Shown here: positions 9,742-18,463 of the stretch, one piece after another
Position numbering within the stretch: the stretch's first letter is position 1
Layout: every line of letters begins with the position of its first letter
Source: Vibrio cyclitrophicus
Lineage (GTDB): Bacteria > Pseudomonadota > Gammaproteobacteria > Enterobacterales > Vibrionaceae
Reading direction: 5' to 3'
DNA: 64,000 nt
Assembly (NCBI GenBank): GCA_023206055.1
Contig: CP065367.1
Coordinates: 1,488,001-1,552,000 of the forward strand
Notes under the pieces: generated by a model
Databases searched by the model: none
The model's input: the letters and a program-made list of their open reading frames with translations, nothing else
Told to the model about the DNA's origin: nothing
Translations under genes and position numbers: made by a program

Positions 9742-10076
9742 TCGTTTGACCCCAAATTGGTCGTATCGATGGTCCACTTGTGCCCGTTGAACTCGCCAGT
9801 TAATCAAATATAGCGACACATAATTTTAGCCTCACTATCGTTCAATCAGCTTGTTCTGGTTGCCGCTAGTGGTCGCTCGTGTTCGCAAAACATTAGACAT
9901 ACCAATCGTAGTAAATAAATGGACACCCTAGCTGGTTAAAATGCTCGATAACTGCGTTAGAATTTTTGATTGTAGAATAGCTACTTATCGAAAAATCCTG
10001 CCTTGTTCTCAAGCCTTTTTCCTGCGCTAGTGTCGATCATTTATTCACCGTGATTGGTAAAAATAAGAGATCTTGA
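9723..10076 (+). promoter_or_regulatory. Long-range RNA helix masking the secD ribosome binding site
   Basis: Bases 9723-9736, the last codons of vemP, are complementary to 10064-10076. The core AGATCT / AGATCT continues as CTTA / TAAG with one bulged T (9732), and is extended outward by U-A, C-G and G-U pairs. That gives about 13 pairs, and the 3' strand contains the AAGAGA ribosome binding site of secD. A ribosome stalled at the end of vemP would occupy the 5' strand and free the site, the mechanism known for VemP control of SecDF2. The 330 bases between the strands hold no gene that I can support. Confidence 0.7.
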
Positions 10077-10078
10077 CT

Positions 10079-11872
10079 GTGAAAAAGCGCATTCCAAGAA
10101 AACAAATCAACCACTACGCAAAGTGGAAATACGTGGTGCTTATCGCCACCATCATCATCATGGTTCTAAGTGCTCTACCTTCTTGGTATGGCGAGAATGC
10201 TTCGGTTCAGATCAGTAACCGTTCTGAGCAAACTATCGACGCTACTCAGGTAACTCAATACCTTGCGAGCGAGGGCATCCAAGCCAAATCAGCCTTTCAA
10301 AAAGACCAACGTTTAGTGGTTATCCTAGAAGATGCCGAGCAACAAGCGAAAGCCAAAGAAGTGCTTAATGAGCGCCTATTGGACAACGCTACCGTTGCGC
10401 TTGCTATGGAGCCTGCTGCACCTAAATGGCTGACTGATATGGGCTTTGCACCGATTCAGCTAGGTCTTGATTTACGTGGTGGTGTGCAGTTCCTGCTTGA
10501 AGTGGACATGGAACCGGTTTATCACGCACAAGCGCAATCTGTGGTCGACGAGATCACCAGCCAAATACGTTATGCACGCGGTAAAGTGGTGAATAACCAA
10601 GTTCAGTTTGATTTCCGTACCGACGCCGATTTCGAGAAAGCACAAAAACTGATTCGTGAAGAGTTCCCACAATGGCAACGTGATCGTTCAGATAAATCAC
10701 TAACGTTAACTCAGTCTGAAGAAGAGCAAAGAACGCTACGCAACCTAACGGTTCAGCAAAACCTGCAAATCATGCGCAGCCGTATTGAAGAACTAGGCAT
10801 CACTGAAGCATCGATTCAACGCCAAGGTGAAAGCCGTATCCGTATCGAATTGCCGGGTGTACAAGACCCTGCAGCCGCGAAAGACGTGATTGGTGCTACG
10901 GCTTCATTAGCGTTCTACTCTGTGTACGACAACCCAACACGCAATACTCAAACTCTGAAAGATTCAGATGGTAATCGTGTAGTGGTTGCTCGCAAAGCAG
11001 TACTGAGCGGTGAACATATTATCGATGCTCGCAGTGGTATTGGTGAGATGGGCAGTGCAGAAGTAAACATCACGCTGGATTCTTCTGGTGGTAAGAAAAT
11101 GTCTGAGTTTTCTCGCCATAACATTGGTAAGCCAATGGCAACGGTGTACAGCGAATACAGTCGTGATAGAGCAGGCAACAGCAAACAAGACAGTGAAGTG
11201 ATCAGTGTTGCAAACATTCAATCTCAACTGGGTAGCCGCTTCAGAATCACTGGTGCAGGCAGCATGGCAGACGCACAAGAGCTTGCTCTACTGCTACGTG
11301 CAGGTTCATTAACCGCGCCTGTTACTATCATTGAAGAGCGTACCATTGGCCCATCTTTGGGTGCAGAAAACGTAACCAATGGCTTTGCTGCTTTGGCGCT
11401 TGGCCTTGGTCTTACTCTAACGTTTATGGCGCTATGGTACCGCCGTCTTGGTTGGGTCGCGAACTGTGCATTGGTGGTTAATATGACCACGTTGTTTGGT
11501 TTGATTGCCCTGTTACCGGGTGCGGTTTTAACTCTGCCGGGTATTGCGGGCTTGGTACTGACCGTCGGCATGGCGGTGGACACTAACGTGCTTATCTTCG
11601 AGCGTATTCGAGACAAGATGAAAGAAGGACGCAGTTTTGCTAGCTCTATTGATCGTGGTTTCGATAGCGCATTCTCGTCAATTTTCGATGCTAACGTCAC
11701 CACCATGATCGTTGCTGTGGCTCTATATACCATTGGTAATGGACCGATTCAGGGCTTCGCTCTGACACTGGGCTTAGGTCTTCTAACCAGTATGTTTACG
11801 GGCATTTTTGCTTCACGAGCGATCATCAATTTGGTTTGGGGGCGTGACCAACGCCACGATGTAAGGATTTAA
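10079..11872 (+). CDS. secD: SecD protein-export subunit (second, VemP-controlled type)
   Basis: SecD of about 597 residues. It has a first membrane helix near residues 17-37, the conserved GLDLRGGVQFLLEVDM motif, a large periplasmic domain with P1-type folds, and a C-terminal block of five membrane helices with TLPGIAGLVLTVGMAVDTNVLIFERIR-type RND motifs (visible from about residue 490). With SecF it uses the ion gradient to pull proteins out of SecYEG. GTG at 10079 is preferred to TTG at 10073 because the AAGAGA site at 10065-10070 then sits 8 bases away. Its position behind vemP identifies it as the inducible SecDF2 pair rather than the main yajC-secDF copy. Confidence 0.9.
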   Translation: MKKRIPRKQINHYAKWKYVVLIATIIIMVLSALPSWYGENASVQISNRSEQTIDATQVTQYLASEGIQAKSAFQKDQRLVVILEDAEQQAKAKEVLNERLLDNATVALAMEPAAPKWLTDMGFAPIQLGLDLRGGVQFLLEVDMEPVYHAQAQSVVDEITSQIRYARGKVVNNQVQFDFRTDADFEKAQKLIREEFPQWQRDRSDKSLTLTQSEEEQRTLRNLTVQQNLQIMRSRIEELGITEASIQRQGESRIRIELPGVQDPAAAKDVIGATASLAFYSVYDNPTRNTQTLKDSDGNRVVVARKAVLSGEHIIDARSGIGEMGSAEVNITLDSSGGKKMSEFSRHNIGKPMATVYSEYSRDRAGNSKQDSEVISVANIQSQLGSRFRITGAGSMADAQELALLLRAGSLTAPVTIIEERTIGPSLGAENVTNGFAALALGLGLTLTFMALWYRRLGWVANCALVVNMTTLFGLIALLPGAVLTLPGIAGLVLTVGMAVDTNVLIFERIRDKMKEGRSFASSIDRGFDSAFSSIFDANVTTMIVAVALYTIGNGPIQGFALTLGLGLLTSMFTGIFASRAIINLVWGRDQRHDVRI

Positions 11873-11874
11873 GC

Positions 11875-12813
11875 ATGAGTATTTCAAAAATGACTATTTC
11901 AGACCGCTATTTTTCAAACAGTAATATGACTCGCCTTCGTAAGGTGATGTCTGCGATATCTATTGTGCTGTTCATGAGCTCTGTGATGCTGGTGGCGGTG
12001 AAAGGTTTTAACTGGGGCTTGGATTTCACAGGCGGTGTGGTTGCCGAGGTTCAGCTCTCTGATCAAGTAACCAAAGATGCGTTAAAAACAAAACTTGATA
12101 CGGCTTTCCAACAAGACGTGCAAGTGGTTGGTATGGCAGAACAAGATCGCTGGACAATCCGTTACAGCCAACTGACAGACGCTCCACAGCCAAACTTAGT
12201 GGATGCTTTGTCTTCTGTGAGTGACCAAGTAAAAGTGCTTAACAGCAGCGTGGTTGGCCCTCAAGTAGGTCAAGATATGGTTGACCAAGGTGGCTTGGCG
12301 GTATTGGTGTGTTTCCTAATGATAATGCTGTACCTGAGTGTACGTTTTGAATGGCGTTTGGCGTTGGGTGCCCTTGCCGCGATCATCTATGACGTGACGC
12401 TTATCTTGGGTTTGTTCGCGTTCACTCAGTTTGAGTTCAACCTGACCGTATTAGCGGCTGTGTTGGCAATTTTGGGTTACTCATTGAATGACTCGATCAT
12501 CATTGCCGACCGTGTACGCGAAATGCTGCGCGGCAATCCAAACGGTGATACGGATAACCTGCTTAACGAATCGGTTAAAGCGACCTTCTCACGCACCATG
12601 GTGACTTCAGGTACAACGCTAATCACCGTATCTTCGCTTTGGCTACTTGGCGGTTCTGCACTGCAAGGATTCGCAATTGCACTGGTGGTGGGTATCGTCA
12701 GCGGTACGTGGTCTTCCGTTTCAGTAGGTATCACACTACCTAAACTACTTGGGCTACAGCCTTGTCACTACCAAGTGAAAGCGCCAGTAGAAGTTGAGGG
12801 TGAGTACCCTTAG
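11875..12813 (+). CDS. secF: SecF protein-export subunit
   Basis: A 312-residue SecF: one N-terminal membrane helix (about 26-45), the conserved NWGLDFTGGVV motif, a short periplasmic domain and five C-terminal helices including the LGYSLNDSIIIADRVRE motif typical of SecF. It lies 2 bases after secD and is surely cotranscribed and translationally coupled. Together the two form the membrane-embedded SecDF motor that completes translocation. Its expression should follow the vemP switch upstream. Confidence 0.92.
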   Translation: MSISKMTISDRYFSNSNMTRLRKVMSAISIVLFMSSVMLVAVKGFNWGLDFTGGVVAEVQLSDQVTKDALKTKLDTAFQQDVQVVGMAEQDRWTIRYSQLTDAPQPNLVDALSSVSDQVKVLNSSVVGPQVGQDMVDQGGLAVLVCFLMIMLYLSVRFEWRLALGALAAIIYDVTLILGLFAFTQFEFNLTVLAAVLAILGYSLNDSIIIADRVREMLRGNPNGDTDNLLNESVKATFSRTMVTSGTTLITVSSLWLLGGSALQGFAIALVVGIVSGTWSSVSVGITLPKLLGLQPCHYQVKAPVEVEGEYP

Positions 12814-12856
12814 GTTATCTATTGGTTAACAGTACGACTTAGTCAGTAACGTCAAC

Positions 12857-12896
12857 AAAGCCCTTCGTTTATAACAAAACGAGGGGCTTTATTTTT
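12857..12896 (+). terminator. Rho-independent terminator
   Basis: Stem AAAGCCCTTCGTTT / AAACGAGGGGCTTT (one G-U pair) followed by ATTTTTT, 44 bases after secF. Confidence 0.88.
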
Positions 12897-13014
12897 TATA
12901 AGAGTCAAACAGTTACAGAAAAGAGAGCCTATTTCAAAAAACGATGGATTGAGCAGGCAAGCCCTCATGATATGAAGTATGTTTAGATGACGTTCGTAGA
13001 AATGAGGCAAGGGA

Positions 13015-13881
13015 ATGGAATATCGACATCAATGTCATGTAGGCGACCACGGTGATGCACTCAAGCATCCCGTATTGAGTGCACTTGTTCAGTCATTAAT
13101 GCAGCAACATTCACGCCTCAATGTTATCGACACCCACTCTGGTACAGGGTGTTATGACCTAACCACAGCACCAAGCAATCATGCGGGTGAGTTTGCTGAA
13201 GGGGTCGGGTACTTATGGCGCAACAAGGCTTATCTTCCGCCGGCATTCAGTTCTTTTATGTCGGTGCTTGAATACTACAATCCGAATCAGCTTATCTCTT
13301 TGTATCCTGGTTCTGCTGCCATCGCATATCAACAAGGTCGCAGCCAAGATAGCTTCTATTTTTCAGACATCCAGCAAGATGAAGCCGACCTATTGCTAAC
13401 CAACATTGAGAAGCTGCAACGCGATCTTGATGTTTCAAGTAAGCTCACTATTACCGCGGGTGATGGCTTGAAAGCACTGCCGGACGACATAGCAAAACAC
13501 GACAACCATCATCTGATTGTTATCGATCCACCCTACGAAACCGATTCTGAATATCTCGCGGTGATCGATGCCTTGGTTAAGGCTTATCAGCAATCTGAGA
13601 AGGTATCTGCTCTGATCTGGTATCCACTTTATACGGACGACAAGAGCTCGCTGATTCTTAATCATTGCGTGACAGCGGTCAAAGATGGTTTGCTGCCAAG
13701 TCCGATTAAATCTGAATTGCGACTAAGAGATCCCAAGGGTGATGATCGCTTGATCGGCAGTGGTTTGCTGTTGTTCAATCCACCACAAGGCATTGCTGGA
13801 ACGGTGGCCGATACTCTGGATTACTTACACAGTCAGCTCGCAACCGATGGTGAGGGTTATTGGCAAATGAGAAGTCTATAA
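13015..13881 (+). CDS. rlmJ: 23S rRNA (adenine-2030-N6)-methyltransferase
   Basis: A 288-residue RlmJ. The N-terminus MEYRHQCHVGDHGDALKH matches the conserved RlmJ start, the SAM-binding region contains VIDTHSGTG (38-46), and the catalytic N6-adenine motif DPPY is at 171-174. RlmJ methylates A2030 of 23S rRNA using SAM. The gene stands alone, with an AAGGGA ribosome binding site and a weak hairpin after the stop. The family is well defined and the assignment is secure. Confidence 0.93.
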   Translation: MEYRHQCHVGDHGDALKHPVLSALVQSLMQQHSRLNVIDTHSGTGCYDLTTAPSNHAGEFAEGVGYLWRNKAYLPPAFSSFMSVLEYYNPNQLISLYPGSAAIAYQQGRSQDSFYFSDIQQDEADLLLTNIEKLQRDLDVSSKLTITAGDGLKALPDDIAKHDNHHLIVIDPPYETDSEYLAVIDALVKAYQQSEKVSALIWYPLYTDDKSSLILNHCVTAVKDGLLPSPIKSELRLRDPKGDDRLIGSGLLLFNPPQGIAGTVADTLDYLHSQLATDGEGYWQMRSL

Positions 13882-13903
13882 ACCTGATTTATCTGGGTTT
13901 TTT
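13881..13903 (+). terminator. Weak terminator after rlmJ
   Basis: AACCTGA / TCTGGGTT form a short imperfect stem followed by TTTTTT. The T run is convincing but the stem is short, so read-through toward the downstream small RNA region is possible. Confidence 0.5.
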
Positions 13904-14044
13904 GGTGTTTTTCTAGACGCTGTTCACTAAACTACTGCAATTAATGTGGTTTAAATTGACCAAACGCTAACTTTTATCGATTGATTAATGGCTGTGAATC
14001 ATTTAAAAATAGAATATCAATGCGCACAGGTGCATACTGGCTCA

Positions 14045-14135
14045 TAAGTTAAATAATTACCCCAAATTAATATCAGATTGTGGTTTACCCCCTAAACTGC
14101 ATAAGGCTCGCACTAGTCACGCGAGCCTTTCTTTT
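14045..14135 (+). ncRNA. Candidate small RNA, copy 1 of a CCCCC-loop pair
   Basis: Base 14045 is a predicted start about 7 bases after a CATACT -10-like box (14033-14038). The region has a hairpin GGTTTA-CCCCC-TAAACT (14082-14098) and a terminator stem AAGGCTCGC / GCGAGCCTT (14103-14129) with a T-rich tail. From 14077 to the tail it is nearly identical to copy 2 at 19504-19564. The promoter regions also align without gaps (23 of 33 positions), while the stretch between promoter and hairpin is unrelated. This pattern fits two paralogous small RNAs. A C-rich loop could pair with G-rich ribosome binding sites. The family is not one I recognise. Confidence 0.6.
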
Positions 14136-14150
14136 GCCTGAAGGAAATGT

Positions 14151-14972
14151 TTACAACAGTTGTTCTTCAATCTTTAGTGCTTTCTCGATGAGTTTCGCAT
14201 TGAAATCTGCAGCTTCCACTGAGTAATGTGCTTTACGATGGCAAGTCGGACAGAGTGCAATCACGTTTTCAGGACAATCTGCACCACCATCCGCTAACCG
14301 TGTCAGGTGATGTACTTCTAGATAAGGACCTGACTTGGTCTCAAAAGGCGACGGCTTTCCACAGCCTTCACAAAGCCCGTTTGCCCTCTTTTTCGCGTAA
14401 AGCTTAATGGCTTCACTACGATACTTCACGTGCGTGAGTTGTTCTTTAGGGTCAGCTTGAAGTGGCGTTGAAGCTAAAGCGATGTCTCGTAATTGCTTCA
14501 ATGATTTACTTTTAGTTGGCTTCGTTAAGTATGAAGCTTTTGGTGTTTGAATGGTATTGTCGACACTTTGTGGGACGATATCTAGATGGAAAACTATTGC
14601 ATCACGAAGTTGGTCGTTCTTGTCGGGGCGTTGCTCAATGTGATGACAGATGTAGTTGCAGACTCCGACGAATCTAACAAAACCAGTTGAGACAGATTCA
14701 AATAAGAGAATCTCTTTAAGGTTGTTTTGGTGTTCAAAGATGGCCAAGTTTCCTTTAACCATCTGCATATCACCTACTTGCCCTTCTCCTGTATATCGGA
14801 AAGTGCCGTCTGCACTAAAACCATCAGAGTAGCCAAATTCTTCACCAGCATCGCTAGTGAAGATAAATACATATGGGTGGGCTGCAGGCGTAGCGATACC
14901 ACCATATTGTTGACCCTTGTAATGACCGTGTATATCTGCGCGTCGATTGTAAATCTGTCCTACGTTGAACAA
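14151..14972 (-). CDS. SRA-like domain plus HNH endonuclease (putative type IV restriction enzyme)
   Basis: A 273-residue protein. The N-terminal half (about 1-130) resembles SRA-type domains that read modified bases (Y-GGI, YTGEGQ-GDM, N-AI motifs), and the C-terminal half is an HNH nuclease with C201-x2-C204, EVHH (H221, H222), N236, C241-x2-C244-H245 and H249. This architecture is known in enzymes that cut DNA carrying modified cytosine, such as ScoMcrA-like proteins, so a defence role is likely. The start is TTG at 14970-14972, with GAGG 8 bases upstream; no ATG is in frame. It is a lone gene between housekeeping genes, flanked by small-RNA copy 1, and may be a single-gene insertion. Confidence 0.75.
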   Translation of the reverse strand: MFNVGQIYNRRADIHGHYKGQQYGGIATPAAHPYVFIFTSDAGEEFGYSDGFSADGTFRYTGEGQVGDMQMVKGNLAIFEHQNNLKEILLFESVSTGFVRFVGVCNYICHHIEQRPDKNDQLRDAIVFHLDIVPQSVDNTIQTPKASYLTKPTKSKSLKQLRDIALASTPLQADPKEQLTHVKYRSEAIKLYAKKRANGLCEGCGKPSPFETKSGPYLEVHHLTRLADGGADCPENVIALCPTCHRKAHYSVEAADFNAKLIEKALKIEEQLL

Positions 14973-15132
14973 TGGAGAGTCCTCATTTGTCCGTTTGAAT
15001 TTTAATTGTTATTGATATTTTTATAATTTTAATTCCGTGTAAAATTCAAATATAACAGTGGTTTAAGTTAAAATATGCAAGTGGGTTCTTGGGTGTGAAA
15101 AGGTATCGGCTCGGTCACATTTCTAGAGAGGC

Positions 15133-15157
15133 AAGCCTGCAGGACTCATGCAGGCTT
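15133..15157 (-). terminator. Hairpin between convergent gene ends
   Basis: Perfect stem AAGCCTGCA / TGCAGGCTT with a seven-base loop, 24 bases after the end of the OYE gene. It lacks a T run, so it may stabilise the 3' end or act as a weak terminator. Confidence 0.5.
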
Positions 15158-15180
15158 GGTGCTTGTTTAATGCTTTACTA

Positions 15181-16269
15181 TTACAAAGCTGGATAATCGG
15201 TATAGCCTTTTTCGTTGCCGCCGAACAGAGTCGCTCCATCAAGATCGGATAGTTCGTTACCGTTTTGTAGGCGTGAAACGAGATCTGGATTCGCAACGAA
15301 TGGGCGACCAAATGCGACGAGATCCGCGTAGCCTTTACTCAATACTTCTTCGGCGCGTTGTGGCGTGTAGCTGCCTGCGACGATGATGGTGTTGGAGAAC
15401 AAGGCTCTTAGCTCTATGCGGAAGCTTTCAGGAATAACCGGTGCGTCATCCCAGTCGGCTTCTGATAGGTGCAGATAAGCGATATTACGAGCTTGCAGTT
15501 CCTTTGACGCTTCTAAAATCGTTGGCACGATGTCTGGGCAGTTCATGTCTTTGAAGGTGATGAAGGGAGCTAAACGTACGCCCACTTTGTCTGCGCCAAT
15601 TGCTTCAATGACCGCATCCACGACTTCGATTAGAAAGCGAAGTCGGTTCTCGCGGCTGCCACCATAGTTGTCGGTGCGCTTATTTGAATTGGTTCTTAGG
15701 AATTGATCGATGAGGTAGCCATTACCACCGTGGATTTCCACTCCGTTGAACCCTGCCTCGACTGCTTTTTTCGCTGAGTTAGCAAAATCTTGAACAACAC
15801 GATCAATGTCTGCTTGGGTCATCTCTCTTGGTTGGATGCAATCGACCATGTTGCCATTACCATTCTCGTCAGAAATCCAAACCTGAGTTTCTATTGGAGC
15901 CAAAGCTGACGGTGCAATCGGTAGTTCGCCCTTTTGAAAGGTAGGGTGAGATACGCGACCGACATGCCATAGTTGGCAGAATATCGCGGCGCCTTGTTCT
16001 TTTGCGGCTGTGGTTACTGATTTCCAACCTTCGATTTGTGCATCGGTATAAACGCCGGGTGTGAATGAGTAACCTTGAGAGTCATCTGAAATTTGTGTGG
16101 CTTCAGTGATGATAAGCCCTGCACTGGCACGTTGCTGGTAATAGGTTGCCATCATATCGTTTGGCACGTTTCCAGGTTGGCTAGTGCGAGCGCGAGTCAT
16201 GGGTGCCATAACGACGCGGTTTTGCAGTTCTAGGCCTTTTAGTTCTGATGTTTCGAATAATTTGTTCAT
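15181..16269 (-). CDS. Old yellow enzyme family NADH:flavin oxidoreductase
   Basis: A 362-residue FMN-dependent TIM barrel of the OYE/NemA family. Diagnostic stretches are APMTRARTS near the N-terminus, HVGRVSHP, EIHGGNGYLIDQFL with the substrate-binding His/Asn, and NKRTDNYGGSRENR. Such enzymes reduce alpha,beta-unsaturated carbonyls, maleimides or nitrate esters using NAD(P)H. It is the last gene of an apparent SDR-MFS-OYE operon, whose likely regulator is the divergent LysR gene. The true substrate is not predictable. The assignment to NemA itself is possible but not proven. Confidence 0.88.
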   Translation of the reverse strand: MNKLFETSELKGLELQNRVVMAPMTRARTSQPGNVPNDMMATYYQQRASAGLIITEATQISDDSQGYSFTPGVYTDAQIEGWKSVTTAAKEQGAAIFCQLWHVGRVSHPTFQKGELPIAPSALAPIETQVWISDENGNGNMVDCIQPREMTQADIDRVVQDFANSAKKAVEAGFNGVEIHGGNGYLIDQFLRTNSNKRTDNYGGSRENRLRFLIEVVDAVIEAIGADKVGVRLAPFITFKDMNCPDIVPTILEASKELQARNIAYLHLSEADWDDAPVIPESFRIELRALFSNTIIVAGSYTPQRAEEVLSKGYADLVAFGRPFVANPDLVSRLQNGNELSDLDGATLFGGNEKGYTDYPAL

Positions 16270-16354
16270 GGTCTCTACCTTTGTGAATTTTTAGCTGCTG
16301 TGCCAATGCCAGTTTGAGAATGAATTGGCATTTTGAAGTTTCTGAGTTCTTAAA

Positions 16355-17563
16355 TTACTTAGCTTCTGTTGGTGCGAATATTGAGTTGCTTTGTGGCTTT
16401 CCGTTTCGGTTAGCTTTAGCAATCAAGAACAAGCCGATGATAGGAACGACAACGGCTGCGAATGGAATCATTCTTGCGCCTAGTTGGCTGTCGAGTACCA
16501 TGCCGCCTAGGAAACCACCGAAAGCATTGGCTAAGTTAAAGGCTGAGATATTCGCGGTTGCTGCTAGCTCTTGCCCTTCGCCACCGTGGTTCATTACTCG
16601 AAGCTGCATAGCAGGAACGTTCGCAAATGATGCAATGCCAAAGACAAATGCAGCTGCAACGAATAGGATTTTGTTGTCTACAACAAGGCCAACCACAACC
16701 AATGAAACTATCATCGCGACAGCCCAAAACATCGATGCTTTGCCTAAATCTTTGTCAGAAGAGCGTCCGCCCAAGGTGTTACCGATGATTAAGCCGACAC
16801 CCACAATCACTAAGATCCAAGTGACTGACTCTTGACCGTAACCCGTGATGTGCATGGCGATAGGCGCAAGGTAGCCGTAAAGCGTCATGAAGCCAGACCA
16901 AGCAAAAGCAGTGATTGCTAAGCTGATGAGAAGCATTGGATTTTTGAACGCCATAAGCTGCGTTTTGATGTCTTTCGCTTCGCTGTGACCTGAAGATTTT
17001 ATTGACGTTAAGATTGAAATCATGGCGATGGTGCCAAGTGCTGCTACGGTAAAGAAAGTGGTGTGCCAACCGAATTGCAAGCTTACCCAAGTCCCTGCGG
17101 GAACCCCAAGAACGTTAGCGAGCGTTAAGCCAGCGAACATCTGACCAACAGCACGACCTGCCATTTTCTCAGACACTAAATTGGTCGCGACAACTGCACC
17201 TATGCCATAGAAAGGACCTTGCACTAAGCCTGCGATAACGCGGCTTGCAAGTAGAAGTGGGTAGCTAGGAGCTAAGGCTGACAAGATATTACCGATGATG
17301 AACAGAGCCATTAAACCGATTAGCACCATCTTCTTATTAAAGCGCGCGAGGTAGATGGTTAAGATAGGGCCGCCGATAACGATAGCCAACGCGTAAGCAC
17401 TGATCAGGTAGCCTGCTTGGCCTTCGGTGATCGAAAGGGATGTGGCGATTTGTGGAAGGATGCCTGCGATAACAAATTCAGCCGTACCAATAGCGAACGC
17501 CGCGAGTGTTAGTATCCAAACTTGGAATGGGATCTTTTCTTTATGGATCGCTTCTGATTTCAT
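16355..17563 (-). CDS. MFS efflux transporter, DHA1 type
   Basis: A 402-residue major facilitator with twelve predicted membrane helices. The N-terminal portion (ILTLAAFAIGTAEFVIAGIL) is typical of the AraJ/YdhP/Bcr group of drug or sugar efflux proteins. Substrate unknown. It sits between the SDR and OYE genes on the same strand (spacing 91 and 85 bases), consistent with export or detoxification of the compound the two enzymes act on. A 9-bp hairpin with one wobble pair (17598-17623) lies in the leader between the SDR gene and this one. Confidence 0.88.
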   Translation of the reverse strand: MKSEAIHKEKIPFQVWILTLAAFAIGTAEFVIAGILPQIATSLSITEGQAGYLISAYALAIVIGGPILTIYLARFNKKMVLIGLMALFIIGNILSALAPSYPLLLASRVIAGLVQGPFYGIGAVVATNLVSEKMAGRAVGQMFAGLTLANVLGVPAGTWVSLQFGWHTTFFTVAALGTIAMISILTSIKSSGHSEAKDIKTQLMAFKNPMLLISLAITAFAWSGFMTLYGYLAPIAMHITGYGQESVTWILVIVGVGLIIGNTLGGRSSDKDLGKASMFWAVAMIVSLVVVGLVVDNKILFVAAAFVFGIASFANVPAMQLRVMNHGGEGQELAATANISAFNLANAFGGFLGGMVLDSQLGARMIPFAAVVVPIIGLFLIAKANRNGKPQSNSIFAPTEAK

Positions 17564-17654
17564 AGTGAAGTACCTGTGTTAATTCTTGTTTGTTAGGACG
17601 TTTAGATACACGCCCTAACGATTGTTCTTTGCTTCTTTGCTTCTTTGCGGAGTG

Positions 17655-18338
17655 TTAGCCGAGTAGAGCACCGCCATCGATGTCGATGATTGACCCCGTT
17701 ATGTATGGGTTGTTAATCGCGAATAGATAGCCCATTGCGATATCTTTAGCCTCTCCGACTTTGCCTGCTGGTAGATTGTTTTTGGCGTTGTCGTACATGG
17801 TTGAACGAGCAGAATCGTCCATGTTTTCGTATGCTTCGGTCATGGTTAAGCCGGGGCTGACGGCATTGACGCGAATCGGTGATAGCTCTTTCGCCAGTAT
17901 TTTGGTTACGCTTTCTAGTGCGGCGTTGATGGCGGTTTTTACGTAAGTGCCAGCCACTACTTTGCGAGACAACATGCCGGTTGTGAGTGTGATAGAGCCG
18001 TTTGGCGTCATGTAGCGTGCGGCATGTTTGGCTACGTTTAAGCTGCCCCAAAACTTAGTGTCAAAAGCTGTCTTAGCGTCTGCGGTTGCTACGTCTGTTA
18101 CTTTTCCTGCGGGAGCGGACGAGCCAGCCGTTACGATTAAGTGGTCAAACACGCCAATCGATTCAAAGTATTCACAAACCGATTTTTCATTGCTGATATC
18201 AACGCCTGTATGTCGGCTGGCAACGTGTACTGTGTTTTCTTCGTTTCTCAATTGCATTGCTAATGCTTTGCCGATACCTGATGTGCCACCAATGATGACA
18301 AAAGTGCTCTTTTCTTGGTTCGCTAGTGTGTTGCTCAT
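17655..18338 (-). CDS. Short-chain dehydrogenase/reductase
   Basis: A 227-residue SDR with the Rossmann motif GGTSGIGKAL near residue 17, an LIVTAGSSAP stretch in place of the usual NNAG, and a YVKTAINAALE active-site helix in which the catalytic Tyr/Lys (YxxxK) is represented by Y-V-K; the exact catalytic spacing looks altered. The C-terminus has NAVSPGLTMTE. It is the first gene of the minus-strand operon, transcribed away from the LysR gene at 18464. A quinone or aldehyde reductase role is plausible but unproven. Confidence 0.82.
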   Translation of the reverse strand: MSNTLANQEKSTFVIIGGTSGIGKALAMQLRNEENTVHVASRHTGVDISNEKSVCEYFESIGVFDHLIVTAGSSAPAGKVTDVATADAKTAFDTKFWGSLNVAKHAARYMTPNGSITLTTGMLSRKVVAGTYVKTAINAALESVTKILAKELSPIRVNAVSPGLTMTEAYENMDDSARSTMYDNAKNNLPAGKVGEAKDIAMGYLFAINNPYITGSIIDIDGGALLG

Positions 18339-18463
18339 GGTCTGAATTCCTGCGTGCTCTGCTGATGGTTGTCATTATATTTGTTCGACTAAATTTGATA
18401 ATTGTCTAAAATATAAATTCATTATTCGATTTAAATGAACAATAGGGCGAGAGCACGAATAGC

